In this document: positions 22,921 to 48,697 of the stretch, piece after piece
How positions within the stretch are numbered: the stretch's first letter is position 1
Layout of the letters: each line of letters starts with the position of its first letter
NCBI GenBank assembly: GCA_022414725.1
Contig: CM039462.1
Span: 56,300,030-56,364,029 of the forward strand
DNA length: 64,000 nucleotides
Reading direction: 5' to 3'
Source of the DNA: Microglena sp. YARC
Taxonomy: Eukaryota > Chlorophyta > Chlorophyceae > Chlamydomonadales > Chlamydomonadaceae
Notes under the pieces: model-generated
Databases searched by the model: none
The model's input: only the letters and a program-made list of their open reading frames with translations
Told to the model about the DNA's origin: nothing
Made by a program: the position numbers and the translations under genes

Positions 22921-23150
22921 GGCGGAGCCCCCCTTCTGGGGGGGGCGGGAGCCCCAGGGTTACCTCATTGTCGCGTTTGTGCGATCGACCAAACCGACCG
23001 ACCGACCGACCCGACGGAAAATTGAAGCCTGACACGTCAACACCCGTCGGAACTAACTGGCTTCCGGTTAGACTCCATCGCTGCCTACCTGTCGTTCTAT
23101 TGCCTAACCACACTCCCCCAATTTCCGCGTCGCTTGCGACACTGCTTAGA
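22921..23150 (+). repeat. Dispersed GGCGGAGCCCCCC repeat, copy 1
   Basis: Starts with GGCGGAGCCCCCCTTCTGG, then GGCGGGAGCCCC, GACC/CGACC tracts and CCTGACACGTCAACACC, and ends near TTGCGACACTGCTTAG. Similar copies: 23518-23670, 54080-54270 and 54581-54775, with a reverse copy at 53640-53752. The GGAGCCCCCC...GGGGGGCGGGAGCCCC part can form a hairpin. Class unknown. Confidence 0.75.
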
Positions 23151-23154
23151 CTTT

Positions 23155-23495
23155 TGGCTTTGGCTTGGGCACAGACATTATCTCTTTTTTGGCTTTGGCT
23201 TGGCTTGGCTTGGCTTGGGAAGATCTGACTCCATGACTTATCACCGGGTATCTGTTTTTTGGCTTGGCTTGGCTTTGCACGCTTTTAACTTTGTTTTTGG
23301 CTTGGCTTGGCTTGGCTTGGTTTGGGAGATTTGACATCCTGATAATCACTGTATCCTGTTTTTTTGGCTTGGCTTGGCTTGCTTGGCTTGGACTTGGCTT
23401 GGCTTGGCTTGGCTGGCTTTTGGCTTGGCTTGGCCTGGTTGGCTTGGCTTGGCTTAGCTTGGCTTGGCTTGGCTTGGCTTGGCTTGGCAGGCATT
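23155..23495. repeat. CTTGG pentanucleotide microsatellite
   Basis: Runs of GGCTTGGCTTGG are interrupted by three short sequences of the type GTATCTGTTTTTTGG. The same CTTGG/CCAAG tract adjoins the reverse copy of the GGCGGAGC repeat at 53770-53800, so the microsatellite seems linked to that family. Confidence 0.85.
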
Positions 23496-23517
23496 TTACT
23501 GATCTGGACCTGTTTGA

Positions 23518-23670
23518 CGTAGCCCCCCCCTTCTGAGGGGCGGGATGCCCGCCAGTTCATTGCCGCGTTGTCTGTCTGTCCGTCGGTCAGCTCCATTCCG
23601 TTGCCATCTGCCGTTTCAATAGCCAACATTCTCCACCAATTTCTAGCGTTGCTTGCGACGCTGCCTAGCG
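23518..23670 (+). repeat. Dispersed GGCGGAGCCCCCC repeat, copy 2 (shortened)
   Basis: AGCCCCCCCCTTCTGAGGGG, then GCGGGATGCCCGCC, a GTCTGTCTGTCCGTCGG tract and the end TTGCTTGCGACGCTGCCTAG, matching the end of copy 1. Confidence 0.7.
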
Positions 23671-24390
23671 CTTATCTTAGCACACATTAAATTGATTCTA
23701 GGCAGCTTCCCTTCCTATCCTTGCCACCAAAGGTGGTCTGGCCCCTTCAACCTCATCCTCATAATAGTGAACGGCAACGTAAGTATTAGTAGTTTGAAAA
23801 AACTATATTTAACTATATTAATTATAGTGTTCCAATTAATATTAGTTTTTCAAATAAATTCAAAATTCTGGTGAGCATGGCCGTCTGACTAATATTACCG
23901 GTATCTAATATTATCTATATTATTTATTTACTAATATTTATAATAACATAGCCGAACCCCACCTCAAAATAAGTAATTGCTAATTTATTTATTACATCCT
24001 CTCCTCCGCCGCTGTTTTGGCTTGGCTTTGGTACATACATTTAATTGATTCTAGGCGCTCCCCTTCCCCATCCTTGCAGCCAAAGGTGGGTTGGCCCCAG
24101 TGAAACCAAAATGGGCTGGTTCCCCTCAACCTCACGCTTCTCATACAGGATCATTTATTTATTATGGTGGGGCTCCAGTGGCAAGAACGGGCTGCCCCCA
24201 TTAACCAACTCCTCATTATAATGTCTTAATTATTTTATATTATTTATTAACAATCATCCCGTCTACAGCAGGTCCACTGCACTGCTGTATGATTGAGAAT
24301 TATTTATTTACTTTATTCATGTATTTATGTATTTATTTGTTTATTTTATTTATTTACGTAATTTATTCATCTATTTAAATATGGTAGTGA
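23671..24390. other. AT-rich gene-free stretch
   Basis: AT-rich DNA with many TTATTTATTTA tracts. Two related segments share TTAATTGATTCTAGGC followed by TTCC (about 23690 and 24040). I see no gene. Confidence 0.5.
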
Positions 24391-25283
<893 letters not shown>

Positions 25284-26627
25284 CTGGTTGATTTACTTAT
25301 CATCCTTTGGTTTATTTACATATTTAATTTCTTTATTTACATATAGCATCTCTATCTTTATATACAATGCTTCCAGCCTTCACAAGGCTCGACCTCCCCC
25401 TCCTGCATCCGCTTTGGGTGATCTGAGGATGGAGAGGCATTGGGAAGCACTCCCCGTTCTTTACTAAAACGACTTCGGCGTTTCGGGTTCATCGAGCTGT
25501 ACCTACTTGGCCATCAGTATCGGGGCTAGCAAGAAAGTAATAGCACTTGGTGAGCCAGTAATCAGCATGCCATGCACCCCTCCCCCCCCCCCCCTCACAC
25601 ACGATCAAACACCACACACCACACACACCACGCCCACACACACCACCACTTCTTTACCATCCGCACCACCAGGCAAACCACACATGACCATCCACGCAGC
25701 CAAGCGAACGCCCCCTCATACACCAGTACATCACAGTTTCGTGCGTGCTCACACTCTCACAGCACACACACCCCGCACGCACACACACATGGGAAACACA
25801 CAGACCCCGCACCACACATAACGCACATGTGCACACTACACAAGAGTAGCTGATTGTGTTCTGCTTCTTATGTCTTCGCCTCTCGCACCAGCACGCATCA
25901 TCGCTGCTCCACCAGCAGACGACGATGGTGTCGGGCGTAAACGCAAAACGCAAACACAGGGCATGCACGCACTCACGTACGCACACTATACGTCACACGG
26001 ACGATTCACAATCTGACTGAAAATCAGTAGAGAAGAGCGAGTTTGGTGAGATAGTATCAGCATGCCATGCCCCCTGCCACTCCCCCCCCCCCCGCCTCAC
26101 ACCACACACATCCACTAAACATCGCACACATGCAACAACCTGTATTCGATGTGTGTGGTCACGGTTTTCATGACACCACGCACAAGCGAACGCACACACA
26201 CCAACGTCAATTACACACTCACACACACTCGACACACTGGTACTGGTTATGGGTTGCTCGTCTTGGTGTTACACACACAGACATGCGCACACACAAACGC
26301 ACATGCACACACAACCGCACACGCACACGCGCACATGCAAAAAAGCAAACCGGCATGCACGCAAGGACAGCACACGCACACGAACACATACACACACACA
26401 ACACGCATCAAAAATCCTGACTGACAATCAGTATGGCTAGCAGAAGAAGCAATTGGTGGAGAAGTATCACATGCCATGCCCCCCACAACCATCCCCCCCA
26501 ACCCACACCCACCACCACCACACACACCACACACCACACACCAACACACCACACACTCTCTCTCTCTCACACACAACACACGCACCACGCAAAATTCACA
26601 TGCACATGCAGCACCACACACACACAC

Positions 26628-26681
<54 letters not shown>

Positions 26682-26770
26682 TACATACATACATCCACAT
26701 TCACGCACACACACAGACACACGGCACTGGCTGATGTCAATATGGGCTAACTAAACAACCACTCCCATCC
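25284..26770. repeat. CA-rich region with four degenerate copies of a 40-bp segment
   Basis: A segment related to CTGACAATCAGTATGGCTAG occurs near 25500, 26015, 26420 and 26730, and is followed by CATGCCATGCCCC in the first three. CACA/ACAC microsatellites lie between. By analogy with the other introns, these may be decayed copies of an upstream exon edge of peptidase gene 1, but I cannot identify the exon. Confidence 0.5.
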
Positions 26771-27950
26771 CCACCACCACCAGGTCAAATTGCCGTGGTA
26801 ACCACCAACCAATCATGCCTTTTGATCAGAGTCATTGAACGTGATTGACATTCCAGATCAACCAAAGACATTGGTACCACAGATAATGCCCACCACCACC
26901 ACCACACCACACCACCACCACCACCATAACCACCACCACCACCACCACCACCACCACCACCACCACCACCACCACCACCACCACCACCACCACCTCCACG
27001 CACCACCATCCACCACCACACACAACCACCACCAACCCACCACCACCACAACAAAACACCAACCCACCACACCATCACCAATCCACCACCACCCACAACC
27101 ACCACACCACAAACCTCACCACCACCACCACCACACCACAAAACCCACCCCACCCCCATCCCATCCCCACCCCTCCCCCAACAGGTCGAATTGCCGTGGT
27201 AACACCAACCAATCAGCCTTTTGAGCAGAGACATTAATGAGATTGACATCTAATCAACCATCACTACAGTTGTGTAACCAGAATAATTAGCACCACAGCC
27301 CCCCCCCCCCCACACACCACCACCACCACCACAAAACCACCACCACCAACACCACCGATAAACCAATACTCCACCACCACCACCAACCAACACCCAACCA
27401 ACACAGGTCATATTGCTGTGGTAACCACCAACCAATCAGGCATTTTGATCAGAGTCATTGATGTGATTGACATCCAGATCCACCAAGACATTAGTACCCC
27501 ACAACATAATACCACCACGACCCACACCTCCACCACCACAAACCCACCACACAAATGCACCGTCCCACCGAAGGTAAAACTGCCGTGTAACAGTGGCAAC
27601 CAAGCAATACATGCTTTGTTGATCAGAGTCATTGATGTGAAGACTTGAGACATCCAGATCAACCAAGACCTTAGTACTAATACACTAAGATAATGCCCAC
27701 CACCACCACCACCCCCCCCCCCCCCACCATACCACCACCACCACCACCACCACCACCACCACACCACCATCCCCACCACCACCACCACACCACCACCACA
27801 CACACGAACCACCACCAACCACCACACCTACACAAACCCAACACCACAAAACCCCGTCCCCCACCACAACCACCAGGTCGAAACTTGCCGTGGTAACCAC
27901 CAACCAAATCAGCCTTTTGAGCCGGAGTCATTGACGTGATTGACCTCCAG
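26771..27950 (+). repeat. Tandem copies of acceptor region of first visible peptidase exon
   Basis: Copies of GCCGTGGTAACCACCAACCA and the following ATTGACATCCAGATCAACCA lie near 26790, 27190, 27415, 27580 (degenerate) and 27885. The last runs into the exon at 27951. Between them are long CCA/CCACA microsatellites (for example about 26900-26995). Some copies are open across the segment (VTTNQSGILIRVIDVID), while the last contains a frame break, so the exon start is uncertain. Confidence 0.65.
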
Positions 27951-42731
<14,781 letters not shown>

Positions 42732-43394
42732 AGTTTGATGCCGCCTCACATCCCTCACCATTGCTGCCTCCCAGGCCAAGGAGGAGTTTGTGCTTGACAG
42801 CACAGAGAAGCCCTCCACAACCTAGCCCTCCACCACCCAGACCCCCTTTGTAACCACCTTCATCTCCCATACCCACCCTACCCAGTCCTAAGCAACCAAC
42901 CCTCCCATCACTTCCACCTAGCCCCCCTACATCACCCCCCGCCATCCTTCAACCCCAACCCTTCGGCTCCTTCAACCCCTAGGGAGAGGTTGGTGAGGCC
43001 ACCGATGCCCCCTAGCAGATGTCCAAGGTACATCGGTGACTTTTCCTACCCTGGCAAGGGCTTGATGCAACCAAGCGATTTGTGTCAAGCCTCATGCAAG
43101 CTGGCTTGCAACCCCCTTGCAACTTGCTTCCTAGACATGTACATCAATTGCGCCCACAATCAGGGTTGCATCCTAGTCATAGCTAGTAGCCCATCAGTGC
43201 ATTGGGGGTTCCCTGCAAATTTAGGGGGTCTTCGGCATCCTTTTCTCCTCCCCTACGGTAACCTCCTCGCCCAGAAAAAAGCTGCTACTTGCACCCCAAA
43301 AGCGACTAGGAGCACCATAGTGCTGCATAAAGAAATGGTTACTTTTCGTACAAAAACTCTTCTGAGCAGTGCGGCCTGTGGGAATGCAACATGA
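42732..43394 (+). pseudogene. Pro-rich plus Cys-rich segment downstream of gene 1 stop
   Basis: An open frame from about 42798 to 43394 reads a Pro/His-rich stretch and then a Cys-rich block (RCPRYIGDFSYPGKGLMQ, DLCQASCKLACN, ATCFLDMYINCAHNQGC). It has the look of another extracellular Cys domain after a Pro linker, like those ending both peptidases, but lacks their sequence. It could be a lost C-terminal domain of gene 1, an exon of another transcript, or chance. A TGTAA poly(A)-like motif is at 42849-42853. Confidence 0.35.
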
Positions 43395-43499
43395 TGACAT
43401 GTGACAGGTTGTCAGGTCTAGATGGACTGGAATTCCTAAGTTGTAGCCTAGCGTCGGTCAGTTTGGGCTTGAGTTGAGACCAGGCATGAATTTGAATTG

Positions 43500-43925
43500 T
43501 TACAAGGTTCTTCAGCCTCAGCTTCAGCAACTCTGGGCAGGTCAGGTGCCAGGTATTTTTTGATGTGCCAGATTTTTCCAGGTGCCAGATCAGGTGTCAC
43601 ATACTCACATCAGGTGCCAGGTCAGCTTCCACATCAGGTGCCAGGTCAGCTTCCACATCAGGTGCCAGGTCAGCTTCCACATCAGGTGCCAGGTCAGCTT
43701 CCACATCAGGTGCTAGGTCAGCTTCCACATCAGGTGCCAGGTCAGCTGAAGCCGGAGCTAGGCTATAGGGACATTTCGAATATACAGACTTGAGATGTCA
43801 AGTTAGGCTATTACCAGGCTATCCTGCTACATCAGCTTCCACATCAGGTGCCAGGTCAGCTTCCACTTCAGGTGCAAGGTCAGGTGCCACATCAGGTACC
43901 AGGTCAGTTAAGTTCAGCTCAGATA
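43500..43925 (+). repeat. 24-bp tandem array CAGGTGCCAGGTCAGCTTCC plus ACAT
   Basis: About seven good units between 43605 and 43750 and a second group at 43830-43910. Larger flanking duplications share TTGAATTGTT and TTCTTCAGCTTCAG (43494-43530 and 43937-43975). No coding role is evident. The 24-bp length again gives open frames (SASTSGAR). Confidence 0.85.
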
Positions 43926-44724
43926 AGGGAAGGTAATTTGAATTGTTGCACGGTTCTTCAGCTTCAGCTTCAGCAACTCTGGGCTGATCACTGTCAGCAA
44001 ATTACAACCACCCCTAAGCGGTACGGCAGTACACTCACTGAGCGGTTTAGACAGGTTAAAGACGTGTGCATGTATGCCAGGTTCTAGTTCTATCTAGTTG
44101 AAAGGCCACCGCCTCTTATTTATATGTTAAGTTATTATTTTAATTCATGGTCAGGTCAACCCTGTAGCTATTCAGGTTTTGGTAGCCCACCGCCTTCAGT
44201 ATTTTTTTGTATTTGTTCATTCATGTATTAGAAAACCCTGAAATCCTAAACCCTGGATGGGTCCGATACTGCATTACTGCCCTTTGGCTATTTAAGTATT
44301 GGAGGGCATGTCCGTACCATTAAGGTACCTTCCCCTAAATCAGGTAAAATCCTAATGGCCCAAACCTTAACCCCTAGATATGCCCTATACATGAGTTCGT
44401 GGGATGAGCCAAACTGTAAGCATAAGTGTGCAGACTGACTGTTTATGTTTCGTCAAACGTCAAACCCCAGACCTGGGCATCGAGCACTATCAATTATTAA
44501 GGTTCAGGCCCAAATCCTTTTTTAAATCACTGCATCTGTAAGATGCCTCCGCTGGTAAAAACGTTGTTTAGGTTTCAGTTCATCAGTGCCTTTTCGTTTT
44601 GGGCATTCCTATCACGGTTGGACAAGTCTTTCTAGCCTACTATATTTGGCTTCCCCCTGGACTGTAACAACATACGTAATGCAAATGGTTGCACCTGCCT
44701 GCATGGAACTTCGGGGGTCAGTAA
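43926..44724. other. Gene-free sequence
   Basis: Contains scattered CCTAAACCCT motifs (44235-44365) and a copy of the dispersed CACGGTTGG repeat at 44550-44680. No gene is recognised. Confidence 0.5.
44550..44680 (+). repeat. Dispersed CACGGTTGG repeat
   Basis: CCGCTGGTAAAAACGTTGTT, then TTCAGTTCATCAGTGCC, TTCCTATCACGGTTGG and ACTGTAAC. The best match is 63773-63900; fragments lie at 38474-38540 and 29695-29745. Copies tend to end in ACATAC-type microsatellites, as a retroposon with a simple-repeat tail would. Confidence 0.65.
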
Positions 44725-44947
44725 CAGGGTACTTCAAATGGCCCAATTGGCCAGCGCTTTAGCGCACTTCAAAAAGAAATTGCGCTTTGCAGTGCAAAAA
44801 GCGCAAAAATTGCTTGCTGCGCCCACAGGGAGTTGCAAAAAACTGCGCTTAAAGCGCAGAGGGGGTCAAAAAGTCAGCGCTCAAAAGCGCAAAAGCGCGC
44901 GCTTTGAATTACTAATTACGCGCTTTGAATAACTAATTAGAACCCTG
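44725..44947. mobile_element. hAT-like MITE, family B, with 8-bp target duplication
   Basis: Begins CAGGGTACTTCAAA and ends CCCTG. Flanked by a perfect 8-bp direct repeat GTCAGTAA (44717-44724, 44948-44955). The right end carries a small extra duplication (GCGCTTTGAAT followed by AACTAATTA). The interior GCGCTTTAGCGC/AAAGCGC motifs match 6415-6609 and 61418-61613. Confidence 0.88.
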
Positions 44948-44955
44948 GTCAGTAA

Positions 44956-47061
44956 GCAATGAACTTCACAAGCCTTACATGCCACCAAGTTTAATAATAA
45001 TACCATTTGCACAAACAACATAAAGTCAAGCAGAATGCATTATGCAATCACTAATGTGCAACTTATGAAATATTGGTGAGTAATAGTCGTGCTATGTTGA
45101 TTCTTGACCCCCCAAATATTAAATCGGAAGGATGAGTAAGCATCTGCTTGTGCTGCCATTGCTAGTACGAAAAACGACAGCACGACCTCCTGGGGCGACC
45201 TCCGGGACGCCCTACTATTTCTCTGTGTTTTCTTTCCTTTTTTTCCTTTTTCCTTTTGTCCTTTTATTCTCCCCTCATCTTCTGAGGCGATAAAAAACAG
45301 CACACAAAAAACTAATCATACCTATCAAAAAGGTTTGATCCAATCTCTTCATCAATTCATGGATGAACAGAGGAAGCTTCGCTCGACCTTCAACTTCTGT
45401 ATTGCACATCAGGTACTGTAGAGGAATCATTCTACTGGAGTTCCAGACTTTAATCACTGATTTCAACCAGCACTTCGTAGTTAATTGGAATCGACCTGCT
45501 TCTTTCAAAGCAATGTGTTGGGGGACAGATCACTTCACTCCTATGACACGTTTCATAAAATAATCCAGCATGCTTAATGTGAATATCTGCAGATGCTACT
45601 TTGTCTCTTCTGGTAGCACCAAGAAGATGTTGAGTGAGGAGACCAGTGCTCCAGATTTGAGAACCATACTTTGCCATACATGCGTTATCGAAGGATCTAA
45701 ACTGCTTGCTGCGCTGCAACTGCCGTGCGGATGTCGCGTTGCACAGCGTACTGCCAGCAGCTGCTCTGTCGCCGCTATTGAAATGTTTTGCCAGGCAGGA
45801 CCTGCGCCTGCGTTGGACTAACTGCCATTTATCAGAATTCTGACCTGGGCCTGAACCCGGACCACAGCGGCGAATGGTGCTGTTCAATCAGGCTGTCAGT
45901 AGCGAAGCAGGTCCTGCCTGGCCATATGATGAGGTTGGTACATCCCAATTCTCCGGGGAGTGCAGTTGCAATAATGTCTCTTCTCAGTACCACGGGTAGC
46001 TTTCGAATATTTGTACCCCTGTATGCGTCGAATTGTCCTCAATGTCGCGGTGCCGGGGCGTGCCGAGGTCGTTCCTTGCTGGTTTGGGAAGGTTACAGGG
46101 CGCATGGGCGACTTGACCCTGCAGGGTTGATCACGTCGGTTTGTAAGCTCTGCTCATGAGTTTTCAAGGCAGGGAGACATCAATCGACATACTTTGCGAA
46201 GCACCCAGTCAGCACCTCTAGTACCTCACTTTCCTGGCACCAACTAACAGTGCAACCGTACCGCTCCTGTTGGTTCCGAAAAAAATCAAAAATGCAAGGT
46301 TCGCGGTTCACACGCCGGACTTCTTCAAACTTCACAAATCTTCCTCTCCTCGCACGTTCTTGCGAGCTAATTCCCTTATATTGCTGGTCTCGAATTGCCT
46401 CCCGTTCCAGGTTTGACTCCGTCTGCATTCTCGAAGGATCCAACTGCGTACTGTGCTACAACTGCGCTGCGGGCGTCGCGTCGGACAGCGTACTGCCAAT
46501 TGCCAACTGTAGCTATTGCGGCGACAGGTGACAGCTGCCCTGTCATCTGCACCTGTCGCCGCTATTGTAGTACAAAGGCCGGTAAAAATATCTGATTCTA
46601 GCCGACCGGCTCGTTGGCCAGGACCTAGGTTTTGCTCCCGCCGGTTTGCTCCTGTGAACTGAATAATAGCCCCGCGTCCCAGCAAAGCCATTCATTCATT
46701 ATTCATCCATTCATCCGCTCTCGACACTAGCAGCCAGACTTGTCTCTTAATACGGCAGACCATTCTTCCACACGTTCGCCAGCCTTTCGAGGAAACCCAG
46801 TCTGCGCTGTACAGGACGCATTTTCGCTTCTTCCTTCATCTGCCAGTGGCACTGGAAGCTTGTTCCTTTGCGACAAACCAAAGCCACAAGGTCGCGACGA
46901 GGTTGAGTGGGCGCGTGCAGTTCACCACAGAGCGCACAACAAGTGAAGATCTAGCAAAATCACACTCAGTACCTCCCAATCTGCAACGCACAGATTCACG
47001 ACCCCTTAGGAAATTTTTCTAGGATACCCGGCAAAGCCCAGCTGGAAGTTTTGTTTCGAGG
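44956..47061. other. Region upstream of peptidase gene 2, no gene recognised
   Basis: No recognisable coding sequence. A pair of related segments occurs at about 45685-45790 and 46425-46535 (both contain CGAAGGATC and GACAGCGTACTGCCA or CACAGCGTACTGCCA). A perfect 16-bp inverted repeat, GCCAGGCAGGACCTGC, sits at about 45789-45804 and 45907-45922. The 5' leader of gene 2 presumably starts near its end, but I see no clear promoter element. Confidence 0.45.
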
Positions 47062-48336
47062 ATGGCTTCTCACACTAGAATATCGGTAAGCTTCACTATC
47101 TTCGCCGGCCTACCTGCCTGCCTTCCGACCCACGTCTTCCTGCTCCTACGTGCACGGCCATATACCCTACGACTGTCTGCACCTGCCCCCACCCCACCCC
47201 TTCGGCCTGCTTTAAACCTACCCTCCCTCCCTCCCTCCTCCCTCCTCCTGTCTCTCCCACAGGTGTCCTCCACCAACAAGGGGATGCTCAGCCTCTGCCT
47301 AGCTTTGATCCTCGCCTCGGGAACATGCCCCAGCTACGTTAATGCACAGGGTGGGGACACCTCCACCGTGCCAGAGTTTCAGGAACCCATGGAGGTGGTG
47401 CTTCCTCCAGAGAGAATTTACACGGCTGCTAATGCCCCCTCCGGCTCAGAGCCTGACATTGAGCTGACGGGTCGCTTTGTCTCAACCTCGGCTCACAACA
47501 CCCTGGACTACTCCCTCCTTTTAAGTAGGTGTTAAACCTGAACCCTAAAACCTAAACCCATTTGTCTGAACCTCTGCTCACAACACCCTGGACTACTCCC
47601 TCCTCCAGAGTAGGTGTTAAACATGAACCCTAAAACCTAAACCCACTTGTCTGAACCTCTGCTCACAACACCCTGGACTACTCCCTCCTCCAGAGTAGGT
47701 GTTCAACATGAACCCTAAAACCTAAACCCACTTGTCTGAACCTCTGCTCACAACACCCTGGACTACTCCCTCCTCCAGAGTAGGTGTTCAACATGAACCC
47801 TAAAACCTAAACCCACTTGTCTGAACCTCTGCTCACAACACCCTGGACTACTCCCTCCTCCAGAGTAGGTGTTAAACATGAACCCTAAAACCTAAACCCA
47901 CTTGTCTGAACCTCTGCTCACAAAATCCTGGACTACTCCCTCCTCCAGAGTAGGTGTTAAACATGAACCCTAAAACCTAAACCCACTTGTCTGAACCTCT
48001 GCTCACAACACCCTGGACTACTCCCTCCTCCAGAGTAGGTGTTAAACATGAACCCTAAAACCTAAACCCACTTGTCTCAACCTCTGCTCACAACACCCTG
48101 GACTACTCCCTCCTCCAGAGTAGGTGTTCAACCTGAACCCTGAAACCTAAACCCACTTGTCTCAATCTCTGCTCACAACACCCTGGACTACTCCCTCCTC
48201 CAGAGTCGGTCTTAAACCTGAACCCTAAACCCTTAAACCATGGATGCTATCCCTCCAAAAGCTTAGCACGCGCTTTTGTAGGACCCTCAGCTTACCCTTC
48301 CCTGACCTTCTCTAATAGGTGACGGCTCAGGCACTG

Positions 48337-48367
<31 letters not shown>

Positions 48368-48393
48368 AACACACACACACATCTTTAGTGGAC

Positions 48394-48428
<35 letters not shown>

Positions 48429-48444
48429 CACATCTTTAGTGGAC

Positions 48445-48478
<34 letters not shown>

Positions 48479-48553
48479 TTCTTTAGTGGACACACACACA
48501 GGCACACACATACACATCTTTAGTAGGTGATGCTTAGGAACTGTCACACACAT

Positions 48554-48611
<58 letters not shown>

Positions 48612-48666
48612 CCCCACCCCACCCGTCTTAAGTAGGTGACGGCTCAGGCACAATCCCCCCCCCCCC

Positions 48667-48697
<31 letters not shown>

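Noticed and set aside
25507..25821. Coding exon MAISIGASKKVIALGEPV
   Set aside because: The segment recurs in degenerate form three more times and has no clear splice sites or family match. It could be a decayed exon copy but is not callable.
45450..45887. 145-codon minus-strand open frame
   Set aside because: It covers part of a duplicated non-coding segment and an inverted repeat, and resembles no family I know.
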